Source of the DNA: Nocardia higoensis NBRC 100133
GTDB lineage: Bacteria; Actinomycetota; Actinomycetes; Mycobacteriales; Mycobacteriaceae
Assembly (NCBI RefSeq): GCF_000308595.1
Contig: NZ_BAGA01000093.1
Span: 1 to 39,099 of the forward strand
Reading direction: 5' to 3'
Length of the DNA stretch: 39,099 bases
The notes beneath the pieces are model-generated. The model had not been told where the DNA came from and searched no databases. It saw only the letters and a program-made list of their open reading frames with translations. The position numbers and the translations under genes are program-made. Below, piece after piece: positions 8,162-16,231 of the stretch; positions within the stretch are counted from its first letter, which is position 1, and the number at the start of each line of letters is the position of its first letter.

Positions 8162-8698
8162 CTACAGCTGGTAGGTGGAGTTGATGATGGCGCCCTTGCG
8201 CGCGTAGTGGATCAGCGCGTCCTGGACGTCGAGGGGGTGCGCAGGCACGACACCCTCGATCAGGTCCTCTTCCCGCGCGCCGTGCAGCGCGAGGCCGAAG
8301 CGGCAGGCGAACACGGTGCCGCCCTCCTTGATGAAGGTGGCCAGCGCCTCGTTGATGTTCTGCTCGCCGGGGAAGCCGCTGTCGCCGGTGGTCGGGAAGC
8401 CGCGGGTGGCAACACAGTTGATGGCACCGGGGCCGTAGAAGTAGATCGCCGACTCGAAGCCTTTGCGCAGGGCGCGGGTGGCCTGCAGGATGGCGACGAA
8501 GCTGACCGAGGACTCGTGGGCGATGCCGTGCACCAGGGTGAAATAGGTTTCGCCCGCCTCCGCCTGATAGTCGGGGAAGATCTTGGTGGAGCCGTAGATA
8601 TTGCTGCCCTTGGGCAGTGCCGGATGCGGGATCTCGGCGAGGGACTTCGCGATGTTTTCGGCGATCTGCTGGTCGATGTCGGGGGTGCTCGTGGACAT
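8162..8698 (-). CDS. MSMEG_0572/Sll0783-type nitrogen starvation response protein
   Basis: This 178-residue protein is the first gene of the seven-gene operon. It matches the MSMEG_0572/Sll0783 family by its whole-length pattern, including GSNIYGSTKIFPDYQ near residues 31-45, ETYFTLVHGIAHESS, the YGPGAINCVATRGFP loop and the C-terminal KGAIINSTYQL. Sll0783 of Synechocystis is known to be induced on nitrogen starvation and to affect polyhydroxybutyrate accumulation; its chemistry is unknown. There is no signal peptide. The start ATG at 8698 has AGGAAGAAG upstream. The promoter of the operon should lie in the 437-base gap that follows upstream (8699-9135). Confidence 0.92.
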   Translation of the reverse strand: MSTSTPDIDQQIAENIAKSLAEIPHPALPKGSNIYGSTKIFPDYQAEAGETYFTLVHGIAHESSVSFVAILQATRALRKGFESAIYFYGPGAINCVATRGFPTTGDSGFPGEQNINEALATFIKEGGTVFACRFGLALHGAREEDLIEGVVPAHPLDVQDALIHYARKGAIINSTYQL

Positions 8699-9135
8699 GC
8701 GCTCTTCTTCCTACGGGTCGTGAATCCTGGCCTGCGATGTCTGCCTGCCGCGTTCGCTCGCGGCGACATCACCGAGTTCACGCCCCGGGTGTTTCCGAAT
8801 GGTCGCATCCGGAATAACTCGGCATTGCCCGGGTTACGAAACGGGAGCAACCCGCGAACAGCGCATAAGTGCTGTACAGCAAGGGTTTTCGAGAGCCTGT
8901 CCGGTCGATCGCGCGCAGGCGGCGACGATGCTGTTAGCCGCGCCGTAATCGAAGTCCGGCGATTCGGCGGACCCGGTTAACACCGGAAGTCACTTTCGCG
9001 CACCCGGACGTCACGCCGGGGAAACGACCGCACTGGCGCATCGGCGGGCGCGGATACGACACGAGGCGGGTCACGAACCTTTCGGCTCATGACCCGCCTC
9101 GGCGGGAATTCCGTCGATCCGAACCGTCGGACGGC
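8699..9135. other. Intergenic region between the nitrilase-type operon and yebC
   Basis: No gene is visible here. The part next to 8698 should hold the operon promoter. I looked for paired GlnR-type half sites (GTnAC or GnAAC with 6 bases between) because the operon family responds to nitrogen, and found only imperfect ones, such as GTTAAC and GTCAC near 8975-8995 with the wrong spacing. The part next to yebC contains a strong hairpin, listed separately. Confidence 0.5.
9063..9100 (-). terminator. Hairpin downstream of yebC
   Basis: A perfect 11-base-pair stem (GAGGCGGGTCA against TGACCCGCCTC) encloses a 16-base loop that can pair further around TTTC. It starts 36 bases after the yebC stop. 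There is no U-run, as is common for actinobacterial terminators. It would insulate yebC from the nitrilase-type operon. Confidence 0.7.
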
Positions 9136-9888
9136 TCAGTCGTCGAGCTGTGCCAGCACCTCGTCGGAGATGTCCACATTCGTGTAGACGTTCTGCACGT
9201 CGTCGCTGTCCTCGAGCGCGTCGACCAGCTTGAAAACCTTGCGCGCGCCGTCGGCGTCGACCGGAACGCTGACCGAGGGCTGGAAACCGGACTCGGCCGA
9301 GTCGTAGTCGATGCCCGCGGACTGCAGGGCGGTGCGCACCGCGATCAGATCGCCGGGCTCGCTGATGATCTCGAAGGAATCGCCGAGGTCGTTGACCTCC
9401 TCGGCGCCCGCGTCGAGCACGGCCATGAGCACGTCGTCCTCGGACAGGCCGTTCTTCTCCAGCGTGACGACGCCCTTGCGGTGGAACAGGTAGGCGACCG
9501 AACCCGGATCGGCCATGTTGCCGCCGTTGCGGGTCATGGCCACGCGCACCTCACCGGCCGCGCGATTGCGGTTGTCGGTCAGACATTCGATGAGCACCGC
9601 GACGCCGTTGGGGCCGTAGCCCTCGTACATGATGGTCTGCCAGTCGGCGCCACCGGCTTCTTCGCCGCCGCCGCGCTTACGGGCGCGCTCGATGTTGTCG
9701 TTGGGCACCGACGACTTCTTGGCCTTCTGGATGGCGTCGTAGAGCGTCGGGTTGCCGTCGGGATCACCGCCACCCGTGCGGGCCGCCACCTCGATGTTCT
9801 TGATCAGCTTCGCGAAGAGCTTGCCCCGCTTGGCGTCGATCGCGGCCTTCTTGTGCTTGGTGGTGGCCCATTTGGAGTGGCCGCTCAT
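9136..9888 (-). CDS. yebC: YebC/PmpR family protein
   Basis: This 250-residue protein is a full-length YebC/PmpR family member. It begins MSGHSKWATTKHKKAAIDAK, which is diagnostic, and contains VPNDNIERARKRG, YEGYGPNGVA and a C-terminal ferredoxin-like domain ending in VDISDEVLAQLD. Members were described as DNA-binding regulators, and some (YebC-type) relieve ribosome stalling at proline-rich stretches. Which role applies here cannot be told from sequence. GAAGGAAG precedes the ATG. In mycobacteria yebC also lies directly beside pdxT (Rv2603c/Rv2604c). A hairpin lies between the two genes here, so yebC may be transcribed separately. Confidence 0.97.
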   Translation of the reverse strand: MSGHSKWATTKHKKAAIDAKRGKLFAKLIKNIEVAARTGGGDPDGNPTLYDAIQKAKKSSVPNDNIERARKRGGGEEAGGADWQTIMYEGYGPNGVAVLIECLTDNRNRAAGEVRVAMTRNGGNMADPGSVAYLFHRKGVVTLEKNGLSEDDVLMAVLDAGAEEVNDLGDSFEIISEPGDLIAVRTALQSAGIDYDSAESGFQPSVSVPVDADGARKVFKLVDALEDSDDVQNVYTNVDISDEVLAQLDD

Positions 9889-10024
9889 TCCCTACTTCCT
9901 TCGGGTCGGTTGCACATCGGTCTCTGGTGCCGCCTGTGTTCGTTCCCGCCGTGGACACGACGGTCACACAGGGACCCGAGCGCGCCGAGGCGAGCAGACA
10001 GCTTTCACAGCGTAATGGAACCGC

Positions 10025-10049
10025 GGGGGTGCCCCGTCGGGCCACCCCC
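10025..10049 (-). terminator. Hairpin downstream of pdxT
   Basis: GGGGGTG pairs with CACCCCC (7 base pairs), followed by one mismatch and three more G-C pairs, leaving a 3-base loop. It lies 53 bases after the pdxT stop and before yebC. There is no U-run. Confidence 0.55.
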
Positions 10050-10101
10050 AGATATCCCGGCGATCCGGGCGCGAAAGCCGGCCTGGGTGGACCGCCGCGG
10101 G

Positions 10102-10776
10102 TCAGTCCTGCCGGGCGGCGGCGGTGCGCGCCGCACGCACGATGTCGACGAACATCCGGTGCACCCGCAGGTCGCCGGTGACTTCGGGGTGGAACGAGGT
10201 CGCCAGCACATTGCCCTGCCGGACTGCCACGATGCGGCCCGCACCGGGCCCCTCCGGCACGGTGGCCAGCACCTGCACATCCGCACCCGCGCGCTCGACC
10301 CAGGGCGCCCGGATGAACACCGCGCGCACCGGCCCGTCGTCGAGCCCGCCGAAGTCCAGGTCGGTCTCGAAGGAATCGACCTGGCGGCCGAAAGCGTTGC
10401 GCCGCACCGTCATATCGATGCCGGACAGATGCTGGGCGTCGGGGCGGGTGTCGAGCACCTCGGAGGCCAGCAGGATCATCCCGGCGCACGAGCCGAAGGC
10501 GGGCATGCCCGCGCGCAGCCGTGCCCGCACCGGTTCCAGCAGTTCGAAGACCTGCAGCAGCTTGCTGATCGCGGTGGATTCCCCGCCCGGCAGGATCAGC
10601 CCGTCCACGGCGTCGAGTTCGCTCACCCGGCGCACCAGCACGGCATCGGCACCGCAACTGTCCAACGCCGCGAGATGCTCACGCACGTCGCCCTGCAGGG
10701 CCAGCACGCCGATGGTCGGGCGGGCCTGCGACGCCTCGGCGTCGGTGACGGTGGCGGAAACCGGGGTCTGGGTCAC
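10102..10776 (-). CDS. pdxT: Pyridoxal 5'-phosphate synthase glutaminase subunit PdxT
   Basis: This 224-residue protein is the class I glutaminase of PLP synthase. It releases ammonia from glutamine and passes it to PdxS. The triad is visible: Cys97 in FGSCAGM, and His196 and Glu198 in SFHPEVT. The glutamine-binding segment LILPGGESTAI lies at about residues 60-70. The first 20 residues are an extension before GVLALQGDVREH, the usual N-terminus, so a later start cannot be excluded. Its partner pdxS is two genes upstream, with the thioesterase tesB between them, as in mycobacteria (Rv2604c-Rv2606c). Confidence 0.97.
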   Translation of the reverse strand: MTQTPVSATVTDAEASQARPTIGVLALQGDVREHLAALDSCGADAVLVRRVSELDAVDGLILPGGESTAISKLLQVFELLEPVRARLRAGMPAFGSCAGMILLASEVLDTRPDAQHLSGIDMTVRRNAFGRQVDSFETDLDFGGLDDGPVRAVFIRAPWVERAGADVQVLATVPEGPGAGRIVAVRQGNVLATSFHPEVTGDLRVHRMFVDIVRAARTAAARQD

Positions 10777-10789
10777 CGGCCCAGCTTAC

Positions 10790-10814
10790 GAGCGGGCCCG
10801 GTGTGGGCCCGCTC
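10790..10814 (-). terminator. Hairpin between tesB and pdxT
   Basis: GAGCGGGCCC and GGGCCCGCTC form a perfect 10-base-pair stem with the 5-base loop GGTGT (as written on the plus strand). It lies 67 bases after the tesB stop and just upstream of pdxT. It could end tesB transcripts or attenuate read-through into pdxT. Confidence 0.65.
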
Positions 10815-10880
10815 ACGCCCGCGCTGCGCGACGACCGGAATCGAGCCTGCCGCGCCCGGTCGGGCATGCGGTGTCCGGCG

Positions 10881-11699
10881 TCAGTCCCGCAGGGTGCGGA
10901 TCAGGCCTTCCTGCACCACCGAGGCGACCAGCTCGCCTTTGCTGTTGAAAATGCGTCCGGACGTCAGGCCACGGCCGAAACCGGCCGAGGGCGAGGACTG
11001 GTCGTAGAGCAGCCAGTCGTCGGCGCGGAACGGGCGCAGGAACCACATGGCGTGGTCGAGCGAGGCGTTCTGCGTGGGCTCGTCGGGGTGGGTCACCTTC
11101 GACGAGCCCAGCAGCGTCATATCGCTCATATAGGCCAGCGTGCAGACATGGAACAGCGGGTCGTCGGGCAGCGGCTGCCGGTAGCGGAACCACACCTGCT
11201 GCTGGGCGGCCACGCCCTCGCGGCGCACCAGCGACTCCTGCGGGACCATCCTGATGTCCCAGTGCTCCCATTCGCGCAGCGCCCACAGCCGTTCCGGGCT
11301 CATGGTCTCCTGCGTGTCGCGCAGTTCCTCCGGCGAGGCCACCGTGGGCATCTCGTCCTGGTGTTCGGGGCCTTCGTCGCCGATGTGGAAGGAGGCCGAC
11401 ATGGTGAAGATCGCCTGACCGTCCTGGATGCCGGTGACCCGCCGGGTGCAGAACGAACGCCCGTCCCTGATGCGCTCGACCTGGTAAACGGTGGGTTGCT
11501 GCGGGTTGCCGGGGCGCAGGAAATAGCCGTGCAGCGAATGCACCTGATAGCGCGGTTCCACCGTGCGCACCGCGGAGACGAGCGCCTGACCGGCGACTTG
11601 GCCGCCGAATGTACGCTGCAGCTGGGTCTTGGTCGACGCGCCACGGAAGATGTCGCGCTCGATGCGCTCGATCTCCAGCGCTTCTTCGATGGTCGCCAT
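10881..11699 (-). CDS. tesB: Acyl-CoA thioesterase II (TesB family)
   Basis: This 272-residue protein is a double-hotdog acyl-CoA thioesterase. The N-terminal half includes FGGQVAGQAL and the strand VHSLHGYFLRPG near residue 50. The C-terminal half contains ASLDHAMWFLRPFRADDW, with the catalytic-site Asp and His region of TesB, and ends SKGELVASVVQEGLIR. The family hydrolyses acyl-CoA to the free acid and CoA in the cytosol. The length fits E. coli TesB (286) and mycobacterial TesB2 (Rv2605c). The start at 11699 gives MATIEEALEIERIERD, the typical opening. It lies between pdxS and pdxT, with hairpins on both sides. Confidence 0.96.
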   Translation of the reverse strand: MATIEEALEIERIERDIFRGASTKTQLQRTFGGQVAGQALVSAVRTVEPRYQVHSLHGYFLRPGNPQQPTVYQVERIRDGRSFCTRRVTGIQDGQAIFTMSASFHIGDEGPEHQDEMPTVASPEELRDTQETMSPERLWALREWEHWDIRMVPQESLVRREGVAAQQQVWFRYRQPLPDDPLFHVCTLAYMSDMTLLGSSKVTHPDEPTQNASLDHAMWFLRPFRADDWLLYDQSSPSAGFGRGLTSGRIFNSKGELVASVVQEGLIRTLRD

Positions 11700-11725
11700 G
11701 GGCTGAGACTATCCCGAGACACAGA

Positions 11726-11753
11726 ACAGCCCGTGCGGGGCCGCACGGGCTGT
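11726..11753 (-). terminator. Hairpin downstream of pdxS
   Basis: A perfect 13-base-pair stem, ACAGCCCGTGCGG against CCGCACGGGCTGT, has a 2-base loop, 38 bases after the pdxS stop. It is the strongest hairpin in the window and probably ends most pdxS transcripts. Confidence 0.8.
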
Positions 11754-11791
11754 CCGGGTCCATCGTCGGCCGGGCCGGTCCGGCCGACGGC

Positions 11792-12712
11792 TCACCAGCC
11801 GCGTTCGGCGAGCCGGTGCGGCTGCGGGATCTCCTCGACGTTGATGCCGACCATCGCCTCGCCCAGGCCGCGCGAGACCTTGGCCAGCACATCGGGATCG
11901 TCGTAGAAAGTGGTGGCCTTGACGATCGCCTCGGCGCGCTGGGCCGGGTTGCCGGACTTGAAGATGCCCGAGCCGACGAACACGCCTTCGGCGCCGAGTT
12001 GCATCATCATCGCGGCGTCGGCCGGGGTGGCGATACCGCCGGCGGTGAACAGCACGACCGGCAGCTTGCCGGTCTCGGCGACCTCGCGGACCAGCTCGTA
12101 GGGCGCCTGCAGCTCCTTGGCGGCCACGAACAGCTCGTCGGCGGGCAGCGAGGAGAGCCTGCGGATCTCCTGGCGGATCTTGCGCATGTGAGTGGTGGCG
12201 TTGGAGACGTCACCGGTGCCCGCCTCCCCCTTGGAGCGGATCATGGCCGCGCCCTCGGTGATACGGCGCAGCGCCTCGCCCAGGTTGGTCGCGCCACAGA
12301 CGAACGGCACGGTGAACTGCCACTTGTCGATGTGGTTGCTGTAGTCGGCCGGGGTCAGCACCTCGGACTCGTCGATGTAGTCGACGCCGAGGCTCTGCAG
12401 GATCTGCGCCTCGACGAAGTGGCCGATGCGGGCCTTGGCCATGACCGGGATGGAGACGGCGTCGATGATGCCGTCGATCATGTCCGGATCGCTCATCCGG
12501 GACACGCCGCCCTGGGCGCGGATGTCGGCGGGCACGCGCTCGAGCGCCATGACGGCGACCGCGCCGGCATCCTCGGCGATCTTGGCTTGCTCGGCGGTGA
12601 CGACATCCATGATCACCCCACCCTTGAGCATCTCGGCCATACCGCGCTTCACGCGGGCGGTGCCGATGGTTTGGGTGGTATCGGACGTGGTCACGGCATT
12701 CTCCTGAGTCAT
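11792..12712 (-). CDS. pdxS: Pyridoxal 5'-phosphate synthase lyase subunit PdxS
   Basis: This 306-residue protein is the synthase subunit of the DXP-independent PLP pathway. It condenses ribose 5-phosphate, glyceraldehyde 3-phosphate and ammonia from PdxT. Family landmarks are VKRGMAEMLKGGVIMDV near the N-terminus, the catalytic-Lys segment PVMAKARIGHFVEAQ, the phosphate loop GEAGTGDVSNATTHMRKI, and GGIATPADAAMMMQLGAEGVFVGSG. I chose ATG at 12712; a TTG at 12721 in the same frame would add three residues, and neither has a clear ribosome site. It assembles as a dodecamer decorated with PdxT. A TAGAAT-like -10 box lies about 40 bases upstream on the minus strand (near 12749-12754). Confidence 0.97.
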   Translation of the reverse strand: MTQENAVTTSDTTQTIGTARVKRGMAEMLKGGVIMDVVTAEQAKIAEDAGAVAVMALERVPADIRAQGGVSRMSDPDMIDGIIDAVSIPVMAKARIGHFVEAQILQSLGVDYIDESEVLTPADYSNHIDKWQFTVPFVCGATNLGEALRRITEGAAMIRSKGEAGTGDVSNATTHMRKIRQEIRRLSSLPADELFVAAKELQAPYELVREVAETGKLPVVLFTAGGIATPADAAMMMQLGAEGVFVGSGIFKSGNPAQRAEAIVKATTFYDDPDVLAKVSRGLGEAMVGINVEEIPQPHRLAERGW

Positions 12713-12779
12713 GTGCGCCAATCGGGTCGCTCGATAGGAAACGAACCAATTCTAGGCGCGCAGTGCATGCCACTTGATA

Positions 12780-12799
12780 GCCAGTCGAGCACGACTGGC
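12780..12799 (-). terminator. Hairpin between the 30-codon frame and pdxS
   Basis: GCCAGTCG and CGACTGGC form a perfect 8-base-pair stem with loop AGCA. It is 36 bases after the stop of the 30-codon frame and about 70 bases upstream of pdxS. It may be a terminator for that small gene or a leader structure for pdxS. Confidence 0.45.
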
Positions 12800-12834
12800 C
12801 TGGTGGCGCAGGCCACGTCCGATCCGGGGCTCGA

Positions 12835-12927
12835 TCAGAGTGGGCCGACGACCAGCAGGTGCGCCCAGTATTCGGCGATCGACGGGCCGAGGATCGGCAA
12901 CAGGAAGTCGTAGAGCAGGTACGACAT
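12835..12927 (-). CDS. Possible 30-residue hydrophobic small protein
   Basis: A 31-codon frame (with stop) starts at ATG 12927 and ends with TGA at 12835. Its product begins MSYLLYDFLLPILGPSIAEY and ends in LLVVGPL. It is strongly hydrophobic and could span the membrane once. A near-ideal Shine-Dalgarno sequence, GGAGGTGG, lies 8 bases before the ATG. It sits alone in the gap between the NUDIX gene and pdxS, followed by a hairpin. No family is recognised. The case for a real gene rests on the ribosome site, the coherent hydrophobic composition and the hairpin. Confidence 0.5.
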   Translation of the reverse strand: MSYLLYDFLLPILGPSIAEYWAHLLVVGPL

Positions 12928-13073
12928 GGGTAAAGCCACCTCCACATCAGCCGGGACACCGAACGTCGCGGCTTCGTCGCGGGTTGGTCCCGCGCGGATG
13001 CGCGGCCCTGGGAACGGGCTACCCGAGGGCCCGCGAACCAGTCCGAAATTAGCACGATCGTGAACCGGATCAC

Positions 13074-13085
13074 ACCCGCGCGGGT
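13074..13085. repeat. 12-base perfect palindrome after the NUDIX gene
   Basis: ACCCGCGCGGGT is its own reverse complement. It lies 4 bases past the NUDIX gene stop and could be part of a terminator or a protein site. It is short for a hairpin because it leaves no loop unless the inner pairs open. Confidence 0.3.
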
Positions 13086-13089
13086 ACGG

Positions 13090-14136
13090 TCAGCGGATCG
13101 AGCGAACCACGGGATCGGAAGTGCCGGAAGCGACTTCGGCCGCCTCGGCGATCAGCCCGTCGAGATCGAAGGGATAGACCGGCTCGCCGGACGCCTCCAG
13201 CGCCACGATGTCGGCGGGCGCGCACCAGCGGTGACCGGTGACGCAGCGCTTCTCGAGCGAGGTGAGATCGCCCGGCTTCGGCTCGTAGGCGGGTACCCGC
13301 AGCGCGAAGAACAGTTCCTCGGCGCGGATCAGCTCGCCGTCGAACGGGAACACCGCCACCCGCCGCCAGATCGGGCCGCGCAGCGCGTCCGGGTCGGCGG
13401 TGTAGCCGGTCTCCTCCCACAGTTCGCGCACCGCGGCCGCGCGCAGGCTCTCCCCCGGCTCGACGCCGCCGCCGATGGTGAACCAGAACGGCGATTCCGG
13501 AGTCTTCGGGTCGTTGCCGCGCATGAGCAGGATGCGGTCGCGTTCGTCGAGCAGCACCACCCGCGCGGAGGTGCGGACGGTGTCGACCGTGAGCCCGGTC
13601 GATGCCGCCGGGGTGACCCGTTCGGTGATCTCGAAATAGGTCGGCAGCGGCGCGGTGCCGCCCAGGTGCAGTAAGCGCACCGGACGGCGGGTGCGCAGCG
13701 CCAAGGTGTCGCGCACGGCATCGTTGTGGAAACGGCGGGCGATGAGCACCCTCGCCTCGGCGTCGGCGAGCTCCGCGACCAGTTGCGGGCGCAGCAGCCC
13801 GATGTCGATCGCGGACAGCGCGGTCGAGAGCTGGTTCTCCAGCACCTCCCGGTCCGCGCGATCGACCCGTTCGGCCCGATCCGCCAGCGTGGCAAGCCGT
13901 TTGGCCTGCTCGACCAGGGCCGGGTCGGAGACCGGGCCGGCCATCGCCATCGCCACCGCTCTGGCCACCACGGCGCGACGGGCCAGTGCCGCGTCCAGCG
14001 CCTGCCAGGACTGATCGGAGCGCACGTGCAGCCGGTCCAGCCGGTTGGCGGTCGAGTACGCCCAGACGCCGATGGCGACGACGATGGCGGCGAGCAGTGC
14101 GAGGACGAGGACCGTCGTCGCGGAGAAGGTGATCAT
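13090..14136 (-). CDS. Membrane-anchored protein with LemA-like region and NUDIX hydrolase domain
   Basis: This 348-residue protein is a fusion. An N-terminal transmembrane helix (about residues 6-28, rich in Leu, Val, Ala) leads into a helical region, NRLDRLHVRSDQSWQALDA, that resembles LemA proteins. The C-terminal half is a NUDIX domain with an exact Nudix box, G-x5-E-x7-RELWEETGY. The Nudix fold hydrolyses nucleoside diphosphate-linked substrates. Mycobacterial Rv2609c has the same place and layout. Start ATG at 14136 overlaps the pimA stop (ATGA), showing coupling. The position suggests a link to PIM or lipid-precursor metabolism, but the substrate is unknown. Confidence 0.92.
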   Translation of the reverse strand: MITFSATTVLVLALLAAIVVAIGVWAYSTANRLDRLHVRSDQSWQALDAALARRAVVARAVAMAMAGPVSDPALVEQAKRLATLADRAERVDRADREVLENQLSTALSAIDIGLLRPQLVAELADAEARVLIARRFHNDAVRDTLALRTRRPVRLLHLGGTAPLPTYFEITERVTPAASTGLTVDTVRTSARVVLLDERDRILLMRGNDPKTPESPFWFTIGGGVEPGESLRAAAVRELWEETGYTADPDALRGPIWRRVAVFPFDGELIRAEELFFALRVPAYEPKPGDLTSLEKRCVTGHRWCAPADIVALEASGEPVYPFDLDGLIAEAAEVASGTSDPVVRSIR

Positions 14137-15257
14137 CCGGCGGCCCGCACTCGCGCGTCGCCGACCGTCACGGTCTCGTAGACGCGCAGGATCTGTTCGG
14201 CCACCACGGGCCAATCGTATTCGGCCACGACCTGATTCGCCTTGCGTACCAATGCCTCCCGCTGACCGGCGTCGGTCAGCAGGATGTCGATGGCTTCGGC
14301 CAGCCGGTCCGCGTCGCCGATCGGCACCAGCAGGCCCGCGGCCCCGTCGCGAAGCACCCGGCGGAAGGCGTCGAGTTCACTGGCGACCACCGGGGTGCCC
14401 GCGGCCATCGCCTCGATCAGGATGATGCCGAAGCTCTCCCCGCCCAGATTCGGCGCGACGTAGACATCGGCGCTGCGCATCGCGGAGGCCTTCTCCTCGT
14501 CGGAGACCTGGCCGAGGAAGCGCAGCCTGCCCGCGTTCGGCCCGGCCTCACGGCGCAGACGCTGTTCGTCACCGCGGCCGACGACCAGGATCTCGATCTC
14601 CGGATGCCTGCGCACCAGCTCCGGCAGCGCCTCGAGCAGCACCTGCATGCCCTTGCGCGGCTCGTCGTAGCGGCCGAGGAACAGCACGGTGCCGCCCGCG
14701 CGCGGATAGCCCTCCAGCAGCGGGGCCCGCGTGAAGGCGGGCACGTCCACGCCGTTGGGAATCTCCACGGCGTCGGAGCCCAGCGCCTCCACTTGCCAGC
14801 GCCTGGCCAGCTCCGAGACGGCGATGCGCCCGCTGATCTTCTCGTGATAGGGCCGCAGCACACCCTGGAACGTGCTCAGCACCAGCGACCGGGTGGTCGA
14901 GGTGTGAAAGGTCGCCACGATCGGGCCCTCGGCGATCTTCAACGCCAGCATCGACAGACTCGGCGCGTTCGGCTCGTGGATGTGCAGCACGTCGAAGTCG
15001 TTGGCTTCGATCCAGCGGCGGATCCGGCTGTAGGCCATCGGCCCGAAGGACAACCGCGCCACCGACCCGTTGTAGGGAATGGCGACCGCGCGACCTGCCG
15101 AGACCACGAAATCCGGCAGCGCCGTCTCCTCCGAGGCGGGGGCGAGCACACTCACCTGATGGCCGCGTTCGATGAACACCCGTGCCAGTTCGACCACGTG
15201 CGCCTGCACACCACCGGGAACGTCGAACGAATACGGGCAGACCATCCCGATCTTCAT
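14133..15257 (-). CDS. pimA: Phosphatidyl-myo-inositol mannosyltransferase PimA
   Basis: This 374-residue GT4 glycosyltransferase transfers mannose from GDP-mannose to phosphatidylinositol, the first step of phosphatidylinositol mannoside synthesis on the inner face of the membrane. Visible features are the N-terminal CPYSFDVPGGVQAHVVELA with the acceptor loop, the helix segment EPNAPSLSMLALK, GRYDEPRKGMQVLLEALPEL at the donor domain, VVGRGDE, and the E-x7-E region GESFGIILIEAMAAGTPVVA. Length and motifs match mycobacterial PimA (Rv2610c, 378 residues). The ATG at 15257 overlaps the acyltransferase stop by 4 bases, and its own stop overlaps the NUDIX start. Confidence 0.96.
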   Translation of the reverse strand: MKIGMVCPYSFDVPGGVQAHVVELARVFIERGHQVSVLAPASEETALPDFVVSAGRAVAIPYNGSVARLSFGPMAYSRIRRWIEANDFDVLHIHEPNAPSLSMLALKIAEGPIVATFHTSTTRSLVLSTFQGVLRPYHEKISGRIAVSELARRWQVEALGSDAVEIPNGVDVPAFTRAPLLEGYPRAGGTVLFLGRYDEPRKGMQVLLEALPELVRRHPEIEILVVGRGDEQRLRREAGPNAGRLRFLGQVSDEEKASAMRSADVYVAPNLGGESFGIILIEAMAAGTPVVASELDAFRRVLRDGAAGLLVPIGDADRLAEAIDILLTDAGQREALVRKANQVVAEYDWPVVAEQILRVYETVTVGDARVRAAG

Positions 15258-16231
15258 GCTGTCTCGTCTCTTCGCCCGTGTCCTGCTCGGCCACCGCGCC
15301 CGGCGAGGCGGGCCTGCGACTCGGCGATCCTGGCTCGCCGCTCCGGCGACAGGTCGCTCTCCCACAACGGCTGCAGCATGTGCCAGTCTGCCGGGTGTTC
15401 GGCGATTCCGACGGCGAACCGATCCGCCAGCGCCTGGGTGGCCGCCGCGACGCCGCCGGAGACGTCCAGCGGCGGATCGGCGCGAACGCCCCAACCCTCG
15501 ACGCCGTTCTCGTCGACGGTGAACCAGCAGTGCACCGGCATCAGCGCCGCGCCGGTCTCGATGGCCAGCTTGGCCGCCCCGGCGGGCATCCAGGTGCGCT
15601 CGCCGAAGAAATCGACCGGCACGCCGCGTCCGGTGAGATCCCGCTCGCCCAACAGGCACACGACCTTGTTCTCGCGCAGCCGCTGCGCGAGGGTCGCGAA
15701 CGGTGGCTGCTCGCCGCCGGTCAGCGCGAACACCTCGAAGCCGAGGCTCTCGCGGTAGGCGACGAAACGCTCGAACAGCGACTCCGGCTTCAAGCGCTCC
15801 ATGACGGTCGTCAGGCCGCCGTAGTTCTGCACCAGCCACACACCGGCCATGTCCCAGTTGCCCGAATGCGGCAGCACGAACACGATTCCGCGCCCGCGGT
15901 CGAGCCCGGCATCCACATTCTGCACGCCGTCCACCGGCAGCAGCGGCGAACGACCGAGCGCGGCGTGGTCCATGGCAGGCAACCGGAACGCCTCGCGCCA
16001 ATAGCGCGCGTAGGAGCGCAGGCTCGCGCGGATCAACTCGTCGGGGACGTCCTCCGGGGTGACGCCGAGTACCCGGGCCAGATTGCGCCGCAACTGTGCC
16101 GGGCCGCCGTCGCGCGCGGCCCACTCGCCGCCCCGGTCGAACGCGCGACGGGCCGTGCGTTCGGGTAGTGCCCGTACCAATCGCCAACCCGTGGCGTAAC
16201 CCGCATCGCTCAGCCGCTCACCGAGGTTCAC
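15254..16231 (-). CDS. patA: Phosphatidylinositol mannoside acyltransferase (PatA type)
   Basis: This 325-residue member of the LpxL/HtrB acyltransferase family adds a fatty acyl chain to the mannose of PIM. The H-x4-D catalytic motif is in VLPHSGNWDMAG near residue 125. Further on are ERDLTGRGVPVDFFGE and PVHCWF strands typical of Rv2611c. The first helices (GYATGWRLVRALPE) are membrane-surface. I chose GTG at 16231, opening VNLGERLSDAGYATG, like the mycobacterial protein. A 24-codon frame ends exactly on this GTG (see 16228-16302), so coupling through a mini-frame is possible. The gene is flanked by pgsA and pimA, as in mycobacteria. Confidence 0.94.
   Translation of the reverse strand: MNLGERLSDAGYATGWRLVRALPERTARRAFDRGGEWAARDGGPAQLRRNLARVLGVTPEDVPDELIRASLRSYARYWREAFRLPAMDHAALGRSPLLPVDGVQNVDAGLDRGRGIVFVLPHSGNWDMAGVWLVQNYGGLTTVMERLKPESLFERFVAYRESLGFEVFALTGGEQPPFATLAQRLRENKVVCLLGERDLTGRGVPVDFFGERTWMPAGAAKLAIETGAALMPVHCWFTVDENGVEGWGVRADPPLDVSGGVAAATQALADRFAVGIAEHPADWHMLQPLWESDLSPERRARIAESQARLAGRGGRAGHGRRDETA

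Noticed and set aside
8975..8995. GTTAAC and GTCAC as a GlnR box upstream of the nitrilase-type operon
   Set aside because: The spacing is two bases too long and the first half site lacks the required final C, so it does not fit the GTnAC-n6-GTnAC pattern.
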